This document shows positions 44,301 through 53,396 of a DNA stretch of 64,000 nucleotides, in pieces. The DNA is from Mycolicibacterium iranicum (GTDB lineage: Bacteria > Actinomycetota > Actinomycetes > Mycobacteriales > Mycobacteriaceae), in NCBI RefSeq assembly GCF_002101705.1, contig NZ_LQPC01000047.1, positions 434,001 through 498,000 of the forward strand, read 5' to 3'. How positions within the stretch are numbered: the stretch's first letter is position 1; each line of letters begins with the position of its first letter. A program made the position numbers and the translations under genes. Below the pieces are notes generated by a model that saw only the letters and a list, made by a program, of their open reading frames with translations, was not told where the DNA came from and made no database searches.

Positions 44301-45169
44301 CGGGATCCCGCCGTCCTTGCTTTGTCCATCCGGCGGAAGGCGAACACGATCACCGCAAGCACCACGACCAGCACGACGAACGCCATCGATGACGCGGAAC
44401 CGAGCCGGAAGAACTGGATGCCGGTCTGATAGATGAAGTACTGCAGGGTTTCTGTCTCGGTGCCGGGACCGCCGCGGGTGGTAGCAAAGACGTATTCGAA
44501 GACCTTCATCGCGTCCAGGGAGCGCAGCAGGATCGCGACGACGAGCACCGGCGCCAGGAGCGGGAGAGTGATCCGCCGCAGCACGTACAGCCCGCCGGCG
44601 CCGTCGACGCGGGCGGCATCGAGCGGTTCTTTCGGAATCGATTCCAGGCCGGCGAGCAACAGCAGCACCATGAACGGCGTCCACTGCCACACGTCGATCA
44701 ACGCCAACGTGAACAACGCCTTGCCGGGGCCGAAGAAGTCGTAGGAAATGCCGATCGTGTCGAGCATCGCGGGGATCGCCCCGAGTTGGTCGTTGAGCAG
44801 GAAGCGGAACGTGAGACCGACCGCGATCGGCGTGATGAACATCGGCGCGAGCAGCATCGACCGGGTGAGATCCTTGGCCCAGCGCTGCTTTTGAAGCGTC
44901 AGTGCGATCGCCAACCCGACGGCGAGCTCGAGGCCGACGGCGATGGCGACGTAGAGCGCCGTAGTGCCGAAGGCGTTCCAGAACGCGCCGTCGCCGAACG
45001 TCGCGACGAAGTTGTCGGCGCCGACGATCGCGGGTGTTCCGCGGTCGGTGAGCTTGTAGTCGGTGACGCTCAGATATGCCGCGTACACCAGAGGGAAACC
45101 GACCACCCCGACGAAGAGGGCGACGAGGGGGGCGACCATGCCGTGCTGAAATCGCATGCCGGATTTCAC
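44297..45169 (-). CDS. CUT1 sugar ABC transporter permease (MalF-like)
   Basis: First permease of the importer, 290 residues with six helices. The EAA loop reads EPLDAARVDGAGGLYVLRRITLPLLAPV. LIDVWQWTPFMVLLLLAGLESIP is typical of polyol/sugar permeases. GTG 45169 has AAAGGAG about 10 bp upstream; ATG 45157 is an alternative. It is 50 bp downstream of the binding-protein gene. Confidence 0.92.
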   Translation of the reverse strand: MKSGMRFQHGMVAPLVALFVGVVGFPLVYAAYLSVTDYKLTDRGTPAIVGADNFVATFGDGAFWNAFGTTALYVAIAVGLELAVGLAIALTLQKQRWAKDLTRSMLLAPMFITPIAVGLTFRFLLNDQLGAIPAMLDTIGISYDFFGPGKALFTLALIDVWQWTPFMVLLLLAGLESIPKEPLDAARVDGAGGLYVLRRITLPLLAPVLVVAILLRSLDAMKVFEYVFATTRGGPGTETETLQYFIYQTGIQFFRLGSASSMAFVVLVVVLAVIVFAFRRMDKARTAGSR

Positions 45170-45219
45170 GGTGGTCTCGCTCCTTTCGTGGGGTGGTCGG
45201 TTTCCGGATCGGGGGTGGG

Positions 45220-46542
45220 TCAGCCCTGGATTCTTTCGGCCTCGGCTTGGGCTGCCGCCAGGGCGTCGTCGACGCTCTTGGTGCCGGCGACCGCCTCGTT
45301 GAGCTCGGTGCCGACGGCCTGGATCATCTCCTCGCCGCTGGGCCCCTGGCTCAGCGGAGACGAGTTGGCCAACAGTTGCTCGACGGTCTTGTAGTACTCC
45401 TCGCCGAACCGGCCCTGCAGCACTGCCGGGTCCTGCAGCGTGCTCTGACGTATCGCGGCGCCGCCTTTTTCCGTGCGCGCAACGTCATTGGGCTTGGCGG
45501 TGATCCACGAGACGAATGCCCACGCGGCGTCCGGAGTGGCCGAGTTCGCCGGGATCGCCCAGCTCCACGACCCCAGCACCTGCTTGCCGCCGGGGATGGG
45601 CGCGAGCTTGATCTTGCCTGCCGCGGGGCCCGAGCCGGGCTCGTTGAGGGCGGGCAGCTGCCAGTTGTAGTTGATCATCGACGCCGCCTGATTGGCCGAC
45701 ACCGACCGCTGCGCCTCGTCCATGCTCCAGTTCAGGCTGTTGGCGGGTGCGGCGGTGTTGTAGGTGTCGATGTAGGCCTCGAGTGCCCTCTTGGCCTCGG
45801 GGGTGTTGAGCGTGATCTTGCCCTCGGAGTCGTAGATCGAGCCGCCCGCGGCGAACAGCCAGTTGCCCCATTCTTCGAAGATCTTGTAACCGCGTTGCGG
45901 CTGCATCGCGATACCGGCCCGGTCACCGGTCTTGAGCGCCTTGCTGGTGGCCACCAACTCGTCGAGGTTGGTGGGCACCTGCTGATTGGCGGCGGCCAGA
46001 TCGTCGGTGTTGTACAGGTATCCGAGCGCGTAGTTGTAGAACGGGACCGCGTAGCGGGCGCCGTCGACAGTGGTGATGTCGGTCAGGGGTTTGAAGAAGT
46101 CCGCCGCGTCGTAGTCCGGGGTGCTGTCGATGCGGGCGTCGAGCGGTTGCAGGAACTTCGCGTTGGCGAAGTCGACCATCCACGGGTTGTCAACGACAAT
46201 CAGATCGTAAGTGGGAGAGGATGACTGGAACGACGAGACCAGTTTGTCGCGCATCTGGTCGTAGGTCAGCGATTCGATGTTGATCTCGACGCCGGGGTAC
46301 TCCTTGTTGAAGTCGCCCACCATCGATGTGACGATGTCGGTGTCCGGCACGTTCTCCATCAGGATCCGCACCGTGCCCGAGACGTCGGCGGACACCTCGC
46401 CGGTGCCGGTGGACTCGGCCTGCTCGGGGCCACCGGAGCCCGCACACGCGGACAACAGCAGAGCGGGGACGGCAACAGTGGCCACGAGAGCGGAGCGGAC
46501 ACGTCCGCGCCGCCCTGAAGTGGGCTTTTGGGCGAATCTCAT
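45220..46542 (-). CDS. Sugar-binding lipoprotein of CUT1 ABC transporter
   Basis: Family 1 extracellular solute-binding protein, 440 residues. A basic N-terminus and signal helix end in lipobox LLLSAC (Cys about residue 33). VRILMENVPDTDIVTSMVGDFNKEYPGVEI begins the first lobe, and APIPGGKQVLGSWSWAIPANS lies near the hinge, resembling polyol-binding proteins. ATG 46542 follows GAAAGGA. Ligand specificity cannot be read with certainty; a polyol or uncommon monosaccharide is suggested by the operon. Confidence 0.9.
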   Translation of the reverse strand: MRFAQKPTSGRRGRVRSALVATVAVPALLLSACAGSGGPEQAESTGTGEVSADVSGTVRILMENVPDTDIVTSMVGDFNKEYPGVEINIESLTYDQMRDKLVSSFQSSSPTYDLIVVDNPWMVDFANAKFLQPLDARIDSTPDYDAADFFKPLTDITTVDGARYAVPFYNYALGYLYNTDDLAAANQQVPTNLDELVATSKALKTGDRAGIAMQPQRGYKIFEEWGNWLFAAGGSIYDSEGKITLNTPEAKRALEAYIDTYNTAAPANSLNWSMDEAQRSVSANQAASMINYNWQLPALNEPGSGPAAGKIKLAPIPGGKQVLGSWSWAIPANSATPDAAWAFVSWITAKPNDVARTEKGGAAIRQSTLQDPAVLQGRFGEEYYKTVEQLLANSSPLSQGPSGEEMIQAVGTELNEAVAGTKSVDDALAAAQAEAERIQG

Positions 46543-46558
46543 TGGTGCGGTGTTCCTT

Positions 46559-48136
46559 TCATCGGGTGGTGCGGGCAATGGCGTGCGAGATCGGGGTCAT
46601 GGCAGCGCTGAGTTCGCGCCACGTCGCATAGGCGAGGTCGTAGATGTCGCTGCGGACGGGGTCAGGAACGTACGGCTTCTCCAACGTGATGAAGCCAGCG
46701 GCGTCCGACCAGTCGTCGAGTGCGCCGATGCCGATGGCCGCGACGACCGCGGCGCCCAGCGAGGCGCCGGGGTGGCCGCTGACCGGATGCATCTCATAGC
46801 CGAGCACGTCGGCGTGGATCTGCTTCCACAATGTGGATTTGGATCCGCCGTTGGTGATCATCACCCGGGAGAGCGGGATACCGATCTGGCCGAACACGTC
46901 GACGTGATGGCGAAATCCGAACGCTATCGCCTCGAGCACCGAGCGGTACATGTCGGCCCTGGTGTGCCCGAGGTGCATGCCGGCGAACACGCCACGCAGA
47001 TCGGGATCGTGCAGCGGGCTCTTCTCGCCGAGGAAGTAGGGCAGGCACAGTATCTCCGCGGGAGACCGTGGCGCGGCCTCGTCGTCGAGTTCGGTCAGCG
47101 GGGCTCCGCCGACGAGCGCCTGGAACCACCGGATCAGGCTCCCGCTGGTCGCCATGCAGCCGTTGGGCAGCCAGTGCCCGGGAACCGGATGCGCGTCCAG
47201 ATACAGCCGGGCGTCGACCACCGGCGTGTCGCTGGCGACCAGGATGTCGCCTGCGCCACCGAGTTTGACGAGAGCATCGCCGGGACTGTTCACGCCTGCG
47301 GCATACGCCGACAAGACGTGATCGGCGCCGCCCACCACGAGCGCCGTGCCGGCCCGCAGGCCGGTGGCGTCGGCGGCCGCCGTGCTGAGCCCCCCGACGC
47401 GCGTGCCGGGGCGATGCACCGCAGCCAGCGTACGCGGATCGAGGCCGGCGGCCTTGAGCACGGCGTCTGCAGTATCACCGTCGATGCTGAACAATCCCGA
47501 TTCCAGCGCCCAGTTCTGTTCGGTGTGCACCGGCGCGCCCAGCGCTGAGAGCACCCAGTCGTAGGAACCGACCCAGTGCGCTGTGCGGGCGTAGACGTCG
47601 GGTTCGTGTGCGCGCAGCCACACCGTGGTCGGTGCGACGGACTGCTGTGTCAACGCCGACCCGGTGAGCGACACCAGATCTGTTCCCGAGAGGGTGTCGT
47701 GGAGGTCGGCGACCTCGCGGTGCGCCCGCGCGTCGTTCTGAAGGATCGCGTGCCGCAACGCATTTCCCGCATCGTCGACCGGGATGACCGCGGGCACCAT
47801 ACCCGACGTGGCGATGGCGCCCACGGCCTGCGGCGAGACGCCGCTGGTCGTCAACACCTCCCGGATCGACTCGATGACGTTGCGGGACCACTGCGCGGTG
47901 TCTGCTTCGGCGAAGCCGGGACCGGGAGAGTGCAGCGCGGTCTCCCGGGATGCGCTGGCCACGATCCCCGCGGTGTTTGATGCGCGGCCCGCCGCGGTGC
48001 CTGATGCGCGGCCCGCCGCGGTGCCTGATGCGCGGCCCGCCGCGGTGCCTGATGCGCGGCCCGCCGCGGTGGTGTCGAGGAGCACCGTCTTGGTTCCGGT
48101 GGTACCGATGTCGACCCCGATGGTGTAGCGGCTCAT
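46559..48136 (-). CDS. FGGY-family carbohydrate kinase
   Basis: Sugar kinase of the xylulokinase/gluconokinase group, 525 residues. The phosphate-binding loop is IGVDIGTTGTKTVLLDT; GGADHVLSAYAAGVNSPGDALVKLGGAGD carries the probable catalytic Asp and second phosphate motif, and MITNGGSKSTLWKQIHADVLG is the C-terminal FGGY signature region. Directly after the phosphate loop is a 32-residue insertion made of four AGRAS[GN]TA repeats. It overlaps the DeoR gene by 4 bp. Ketose or sugar-acid substrate not determined. Confidence 0.9.
   Translation of the reverse strand: MSRYTIGVDIGTTGTKTVLLDTTAAGRASGTAAGRASGTAAGRASGTAAGRASNTAGIVASASRETALHSPGPGFAEADTAQWSRNVIESIREVLTTSGVSPQAVGAIATSGMVPAVIPVDDAGNALRHAILQNDARAHREVADLHDTLSGTDLVSLTGSALTQQSVAPTTVWLRAHEPDVYARTAHWVGSYDWVLSALGAPVHTEQNWALESGLFSIDGDTADAVLKAAGLDPRTLAAVHRPGTRVGGLSTAAADATGLRAGTALVVGGADHVLSAYAAGVNSPGDALVKLGGAGDILVASDTPVVDARLYLDAHPVPGHWLPNGCMATSGSLIRWFQALVGGAPLTELDDEAAPRSPAEILCLPYFLGEKSPLHDPDLRGVFAGMHLGHTRADMYRSVLEAIAFGFRHHVDVFGQIGIPLSRVMITNGGSKSTLWKQIHADVLGYEMHPVSGHPGASLGAAVVAAIGIGALDDWSDAAGFITLEKPYVPDPVRSDIYDLAYATWRELSAAMTPISHAIARTTR
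47978..48073. repeat. 24-bp tandem repeat x4 inside FGGY kinase gene
   Basis: The unit TGATGCGCGGCCCGCCGCGG + TGCC repeats from 47978, 48002, 48026 and 48050, the last copy diverging at its end. Because the period is divisible by three it encodes the in-frame octapeptide AGRASGTA. The perfect identity of the copies points to recent slippage. Confidence 0.9.
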
Positions 48137-48948
48137 CCCGCTCCCACCGCGGTCTCGTCGATCGAATCGCGCTGTCCCTCAACGCAGATGACCTCGACGC
48201 CCAGGCCGCGGGCAGCCACCAGCGCGGGGTGGTCGGGAGGGCCGTCGCTGACGATCGTATGGATCTGCGACAGCGCGGCGATGCTCACGAAGGTGACGCG
48301 CCCGAGCTTACTCTTGTCGGCGGCGACGATGACGCGGTCCGCGCGTCGGCTTGCTGCTCGCTTCACCCGGCTCTCGGCCTGGTGGTAGTCGGAGATCCCG
48401 CGGTCGGCGTCGATGCCGGCCACGCCCATCACATAGGTGTCGCAGTTGTAGTTGGCCAGCGTGTCTTCGGCGGTGGGGCCGATCAGGCTCAGTTCGCCCG
48501 ACCGCAACTCGCCGCCGGTGAGAACGACACTGGTCTCGGGTTCGTCGACCAGGGCGAGCGCTGCGAGCACGCTGGGGGTGACGACCGTCAGGCCGAGACC
48601 GCGTCCCTTGAGTGAGTTGGCGACCGCGAGGGCGGTGCTTCCGGAATCGAGGATCAGCGTTTCGTTGCGGCTGATCAGATCCGCGACCACGTCGGCGATG
48701 TGGATCTTCTCCTGCGCCGCGTCGGCCATCCGCGTGGCGAAGGACGGTTCGGTGTCCTTACCCGGCACTGCGATCGCGCCCCCGACCACGCGGCGCACGA
48801 CACCGAGGGCTTCGAGGGCCTCGATGTCGCGACGGATCGTCATCTCGGACACGTCGAACTCCGCCGCAAGGTCGGCGAAATTGATCTCGCGGGCAGCCCG
48901 GACTCGTTCTTCGATCCGGTCCCGACGGGTTCGTACGTCTACGGCCAC
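48133..48948 (-). CDS. DeoR/GlpR-family transcriptional regulator
   Basis: Sugar-phosphate-responsive regulator of 271 residues. The winged helix-turn-helix is INFADLAAEFDVSEMTIRRDIEALEALG, and the DeoR sensor domain includes LILDSGSTALAVANSL and VVLTGGELRSGELSLIGP. It is the first gene of the operon and overlaps the kinase by 4 bp. Such proteins usually sense the phosphorylated product of the kinase, so autoregulated induction is likely. Confidence 0.9.
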   Translation of the reverse strand: MAVDVRTRRDRIEERVRAAREINFADLAAEFDVSEMTIRRDIEALEALGVVRRVVGGAIAVPGKDTEPSFATRMADAAQEKIHIADVVADLISRNETLILDSGSTALAVANSLKGRGLGLTVVTPSVLAALALVDEPETSVVLTGGELRSGELSLIGPTAEDTLANYNCDTYVMGVAGIDADRGISDYHQAESRVKRAASRRADRVIVAADKSKLGRVTFVSIAALSQIHTIVSDGPPDHPALVAARGLGVEVICVEGQRDSIDETAVGAG

Positions 48949-48978
48949 CTAAGCCACCACTACCTCGTCTGTTCAAAA

Positions 48979-49006
48979 TTCACAGTATCTTGTCCGATTG
49001 TGTGAA
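48979..49006. promoter_or_regulatory. 28-bp imperfect palindrome, candidate DeoR operator
   Basis: TTCACAGTATC-TTGTCC-GATTGTGTGAA has 11-bp arms matching at 9 positions and lies 31 bp upstream of the deoR start. The TTCACA/TGTGAA outer arms fit the A/T-rich sites seen for GlpR/DeoR proteins. It is the main promoter region for the eight-gene operon. Confidence 0.6.
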
Positions 49007-49087
49007 TCTATAACATGTTGATGTGTAGTGCCCACATTTCGGCGGCATCCGTTCTTTTCCGATGCGCGAGGCGGTTACCGTGCGGCG

Positions 49088-50017
49088 GTGCTGCATCTGA
49101 GGGTGATCGTGCCGGGGGACATGCGCGAGGACGTGCTCGCCGTGTTGCGGGCTCAGGTCGGTGTCGCGCACATCCTGGTGCTTCCCGGCGCTGCCGTGGA
49201 CCCGCCCGGCGACGAGATCACCGCCGACATCGCCAGGGAATGCGCCAACGACGTGATCAGGAAACTCAAGGCGCTCGATGTCCAGCATCGTGGGGCCATC
49301 ACGATGACCAGGCTCGACACCGTACTTTCCACCAGGGCGCACCGGGCCGAGGACGACGCCGAGGGCGATCCCGCCGATGCGGTGGTGTGGGACGAGCTGA
49401 TCAGCCGGACCCGCGAAGAATCCACACTGTCGGTGACGTTCACGATGTTCCTGACCCTGGCCTGCCTGCTCGCAGCCATCGGCGCCCTCACCGATTCCAC
49501 CGTCACGGTGGTGGGGGCGATGGTCTTGGGGCCCGAATTCGGCCCGCTTGCCGCGATCTCGGTCGCGCTCGTGCAGCGCCGCGCCGACCTCGCACGGCGG
49601 GCGGCGTTCGCGCTGCTCGTCGGGTTCCCGGTCGCGGTCGGCATCACGGCTCTGCTGACACTCGCGGGGGAGGCGGTGGGCTGGCTGAGCCTCGACACCG
49701 TCCGCAACATCCACGAGGTCGATTTCATCTTCCAGGTGGGGCCCATCTCTTTCGTCGTCGCGCTGCTGGCGGGTGCCGCGGGGATGCTCTCGCTGGTGTC
49801 GTCGAAATCGGCCGCGCTCGTCGGCGTTTTCATCTCGGTGACCACCGTGCCCGCGGCGGGCTTCGCCGCGGTCGCCGCCATCCTCGGCGACTGGGGTATG
49901 GCAGCGCGGTCGGCCACCCAGCTCGTCGTGAACCTCGTCGGCATCGTGGTGGCCGGAGTGCTCGTGCTGCTCCTGCGGCCCCGCGGCAACCTCATTCCGC
50001 GCATAGCGCAGACCTGA
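49088..50017 (+). CDS. DUF389 family membrane protein
   Basis: A 309-residue membrane protein of the DUF389 (TIGR00341-like) group, function unknown. The first ~110 residues form a soluble domain (LHLRVIVPGDMREDVLAVL), and about six membrane helices follow, including ALTDSTVTVVGAMVLGPEFGPLAAISVAL. GTG 49088 begins the conserved LHLRVIVP; GTG 49028 would add 20 residues of doubtful value. It lies 43 bp upstream of the transglutaminase-DUF2126 gene and may share its transcript. Confidence 0.75.
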   Translation: MLHLRVIVPGDMREDVLAVLRAQVGVAHILVLPGAAVDPPGDEITADIARECANDVIRKLKALDVQHRGAITMTRLDTVLSTRAHRAEDDAEGDPADAVVWDELISRTREESTLSVTFTMFLTLACLLAAIGALTDSTVTVVGAMVLGPEFGPLAAISVALVQRRADLARRAAFALLVGFPVAVGITALLTLAGEAVGWLSLDTVRNIHEVDFIFQVGPISFVVALLAGAAGMLSLVSSKSAALVGVFISVTTVPAAGFAAVAAILGDWGMAARSATQLVVNLVGIVVAGVLVLLLRPRGNLIPRIAQT

Positions 50018-50060
50018 CGCGATCTGCGCTGCACTGTGGGGTGTGGTGGGATCTAGCGCT

Positions 50061-53000
50061 ATGGGTATCAAGGTGGCGCTGGAGCACCGCACCAGCTACA
50101 CGTTCGACCGCCTCGTGGAGGTCCATCCGCACGTGGTGCGGCTGCGTCCGGCGCCGCATTCCCGCACACCCATCGAGGCCTACTCGCTTCAGGTCGAACC
50201 GGCGGATCACTTCATCAACTGGCAGCAGGACGCCTTCGGAAACTTCCTGGCCAGGTTGGTGTTCCCGTCGCGAACCCGCAGCCTCACGATCACTGTCGGC
50301 CTGATCGCCGACATGAAGGTCATCAACCCGTTCGACTTCTTCATCGAGGATTACGCCGAGACGTTCCCGTTCGAATACCCGAAGAACCTTCTCGAAGACC
50401 TCAAGCCCTACCTGCGGCCGGTCGACGACACCGGCGAGGGGTCCGGGCCCAGCGATCTCGTCGATGCGTGGGTGAAGAACTTCGTGATCGCCGAAGGCAC
50501 CCGCACCATCGACTTTCTCGTCGCGCTCAATCGTGCCGTCAACGCCGACGTCGGCTATTCCCTGCGGATGGAACCCGGTGTGCAGACGCCGGAATTCACC
50601 TTGCGCACCGGGATCGGATCGTGCAGGGACTCGGCGTGGCTGCTGGTGTCCCTGCTCAGGCAGATGGGCCTGGCCGCCCGGTTCGTCTCCGGCTACCTCG
50701 TGCAGCTGACGTCCGATGTCGAGGCGCTCGACGGGCCGTCGGGGCCTGCCGCCGACTTCACCGATCTGCACGCCTGGACCGAGGTCTATATCCCCGGCGC
50801 CGGCTGGATCGGCCTGGATCCCACCTCCGGACTGTTCGCCGGGGAAGGCCACATCCCGCTGTCGGCAACGCCGCACCCGGAGTCGGCAGCGCCGATCACC
50901 GGCGCCACCGAACCGTCCGAGACGACGCTGGAGTTCAGCAACGTCGTCACACGCATCCACGAAGACCCGAGGGTGACGCTGCCCTACACCGAGGAAACGT
51001 GGGCGGCGATCAACGCGCTCGGCAGGCGCGTGGACGACAGGCTGGCCGCGGGTGATGTGCGGCTGACCGTCGGCGGGGAACCCACCTTCGTCTCGATCGA
51101 CAACCAGGTCGACCCCGAGTGGACCACGGCCGCCGACGGGCCGCACAAGCGCGAGCGGGCCTCGGTGCTCGCGGCGCTGCTGAAGAAGGTTTGGGCGCCG
51201 CAGGGGCTGGTGCAGCGCAGCCAGGGCAAGTGGTATCCGGGAGAACCGTTGCCGCGCTGGCAGATCGGACTGTTCTGGCGTGCTGACGGGGAACCGCTGT
51301 GGGCCGACGAAGCGCTGCTGGCTGATCCCTGGAAGGAGGGGGGCGACCACCCCGAGATTCCATCGGATGCCTCAGGGCAACTCCTCGCCGTCATCGCCGA
51401 GCGCCTCGGCTTGCCGGACAGCCAGGTGCGCCCGGCCTACGAGGATCCGCTGGCGCGACTGGCCGCCGCGGTGCGGCAGCCCAAAGGCCAGCCCGTCGCC
51501 GCGGGCGACGATCTGGCTGACGACACCGCGGACGGGCGGGCGGCACTGTTGGCGCGGCTCGAATCATCCGTCGGCGAACCCACCGCCTTCGTGCTGCCGC
51601 TGCACCGCTCGGACGATGAGGACAGCTGGGCAAGCGCCGACTGGACGTTCCGCCGAGGACGCATCGTGCTGCTCGACGGCGATTCACCGGCAGGACTGCG
51701 ACTTCCGCTGGACTCGATCAGCTGGCGGCCGCCCCGGCCGTCGTTCGAGGCCGACCCGATCCAGCGCCGACCCGCACTGCGACCAGGGGGCGGTGCGAAG
51801 GCCGCGCCTCCTGCGCCCGTCGTGGCGGAGGAGGACCAGGAATGGGTGCCGACGACCGCACTGGTCGCCGAGATCCGGGACGGCCTGCTCTACGTGTTCC
51901 TGCCGCCGACACACGAATTGGAGCATTTCGTCGATCTGGTCGAACGCGTCGAGGCGGCCGCCGCCGCGATCGACTGCCCTGTGGTGATCGAGGGATACGG
52001 ACCGCCCAGCGATCCGCGCCTGCAGACGATGACGATCACGCCGGACCCGGGCGTCATCGAGGTCAACGTGGCACCCACGAAGAGCTTCGCCGAGCAGCGC
52101 GCGCAACTGGAGACGCTGTACGCGCAAGCCCGACTGGCTCGACTGTCCACCGAGACGTTCGACGTCGACGGATCCCACGGCGGCACCGGCGGCGGCAACC
52201 ACATCACCCTCGGTGGCATCACCCCTGCCGACTCTCCGCTGCTGCGGCGGCCCGATCTGCTGGTGTCGATGCTGACGTACTGGCAACGCCACCCGGCACT
52301 GTCCTATCTGTTCTCGGGACGCTTCATCGGCACGACGTCGCAGGCGCCACGCGTCGACGAGGGGAGGGCCGAGTCTCTCTACGAGCTCGAGATCGCATTC
52401 GCCGAGATCGCGCGGCTTGCGACGTCGCCGGAGGGGCCGAAAGCCTGGCACACCGACAGGGCTCTTCGTCATCTTCTCACCGACATCACCGGCAACACCC
52501 ACCGCGCCGAGTTCTGCATCGACAAGCTCTACAGCCCCGACAGCGCGCGGGGCCGGCTCGGGCTGCTGGAACTGCGTGGGTTCGAGATGCCTCCGCATTA
52601 CCAGATGGCGATGGTGCAGTCGCTGCTCGTCCGCTCGCTGGTGGCCTGGTTCTGGGACGAGCCGTTGCGGGCCCCGCTGATCCGCCACGGCGCCAACCTA
52701 CATGGCCGGTATCTGTTGCCGCACTTCATCATTCATGACATTGCCGAAGTGGCCGCGGATCTGCGGGCGCACGGGATCGAATTCGACACCAGCTGGCTCG
52801 ACCCCTTCACCGAATTTCGCTTCCCGCGGATCGGGACCGCGGTGTTCGGTGGCGTGGAGATCGAACTGCGCGAGGCGATCGAACCGTGGAACGTGCTGGG
52901 GGAGGAGGCCACCGCGGGCGGTACCGCCCGCTACGTCGACTCGTCGGTGGAACGTCTGCAGGTCCGGCTGATCGGCGCCGACAGGGCCCGCTATATCGTC

Positions 53001-53396
53001 ACCGTCAACGGACACCCAATCCCCATGCTGGCCACCGACAATCACGATGTCCAGGTCGGCGGCGTGCGGTATCGGGCGTGGCAGCCGCCCAGTGCGCTGC
53101 ACCCGAGCATCACCGTCGACGGTCCGCTGCGATTCGAACTCGTCGACGCCGCCAGCGGGGTGTCGCGCGGAGGCTGCACCTACCATGTCTCCCACCCGGG
53201 GGGTCGTGCCTATGATGCGCCGCCGGTGAACGCCGTCGAAGCCGAGTCACGCCGCGGCCGACGCTTCGAAGCAAGCGGTTTCACACCGGGCAAAGTCGAC
53301 TTGGCGGACCTGCGGGAGAAGCAGGCGCGCCAATCAACCGATGTGGGCGCGCCGGGCATCTTGGATCTGCGGCGAGTGCGTACCGTTCTGCAGTAA
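50061..53396 (+). CDS. Transglutaminase-DUF2126 fusion protein (Rv2566-like)
   Basis: A 1111-residue protein with two enzymatic parts. The N-terminal transglutaminase-like domain has Cys188 in TGIGSCRDSAW, His237 in FTDLHAWTEVYIP and Asp253 in GLDPTSGLF, a complete triad. The remaining ~800 residues are DUF2126, described in the literature as a glutamine-synthetase/GCS-fold carboxylate-amine ligase relative; TVGGEPTFVSIDNQ, HGGTGGGNHITLGG and RFIGTTSQAPRVDEG lie there. ATG 50061 begins MGIKVALEHRTSYTF, the family start. Its stop shares a base with the next ATG. Substrate unknown. Confidence 0.88.
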   Translation: MGIKVALEHRTSYTFDRLVEVHPHVVRLRPAPHSRTPIEAYSLQVEPADHFINWQQDAFGNFLARLVFPSRTRSLTITVGLIADMKVINPFDFFIEDYAETFPFEYPKNLLEDLKPYLRPVDDTGEGSGPSDLVDAWVKNFVIAEGTRTIDFLVALNRAVNADVGYSLRMEPGVQTPEFTLRTGIGSCRDSAWLLVSLLRQMGLAARFVSGYLVQLTSDVEALDGPSGPAADFTDLHAWTEVYIPGAGWIGLDPTSGLFAGEGHIPLSATPHPESAAPITGATEPSETTLEFSNVVTRIHEDPRVTLPYTEETWAAINALGRRVDDRLAAGDVRLTVGGEPTFVSIDNQVDPEWTTAADGPHKRERASVLAALLKKVWAPQGLVQRSQGKWYPGEPLPRWQIGLFWRADGEPLWADEALLADPWKEGGDHPEIPSDASGQLLAVIAERLGLPDSQVRPAYEDPLARLAAAVRQPKGQPVAAGDDLADDTADGRAALLARLESSVGEPTAFVLPLHRSDDEDSWASADWTFRRGRIVLLDGDSPAGLRLPLDSISWRPPRPSFEADPIQRRPALRPGGGAKAAPPAPVVAEEDQEWVPTTALVAEIRDGLLYVFLPPTHELEHFVDLVERVEAAAAAIDCPVVIEGYGPPSDPRLQTMTITPDPGVIEVNVAPTKSFAEQRAQLETLYAQARLARLSTETFDVDGSHGGTGGGNHITLGGITPADSPLLRRPDLLVSMLTYWQRHPALSYLFSGRFIGTTSQAPRVDEGRAESLYELEIAFAEIARLATSPEGPKAWHTDRALRHLLTDITGNTHRAEFCIDKLYSPDSARGRLGLLELRGFEMPPHYQMAMVQSLLVRSLVAWFWDEPLRAPLIRHGANLHGRYLLPHFIIHDIAEVAADLRAHGIEFDTSWLDPFTEFRFPRIGTAVFGGVEIELREAIEPWNVLGEEATAGGTARYVDSSVERLQVRLIGADRARYIVTVNGHPIPMLATDNHDVQVGGVRYRAWQPPSALHPSITVDGPLRFELVDAASGVSRGGCTYHVSHPGGRAYDAPPVNAVEAESRRGRRFEASGFTPGKVDLADLREKQARQSTDVGAPGILDLRRVRTVLQ

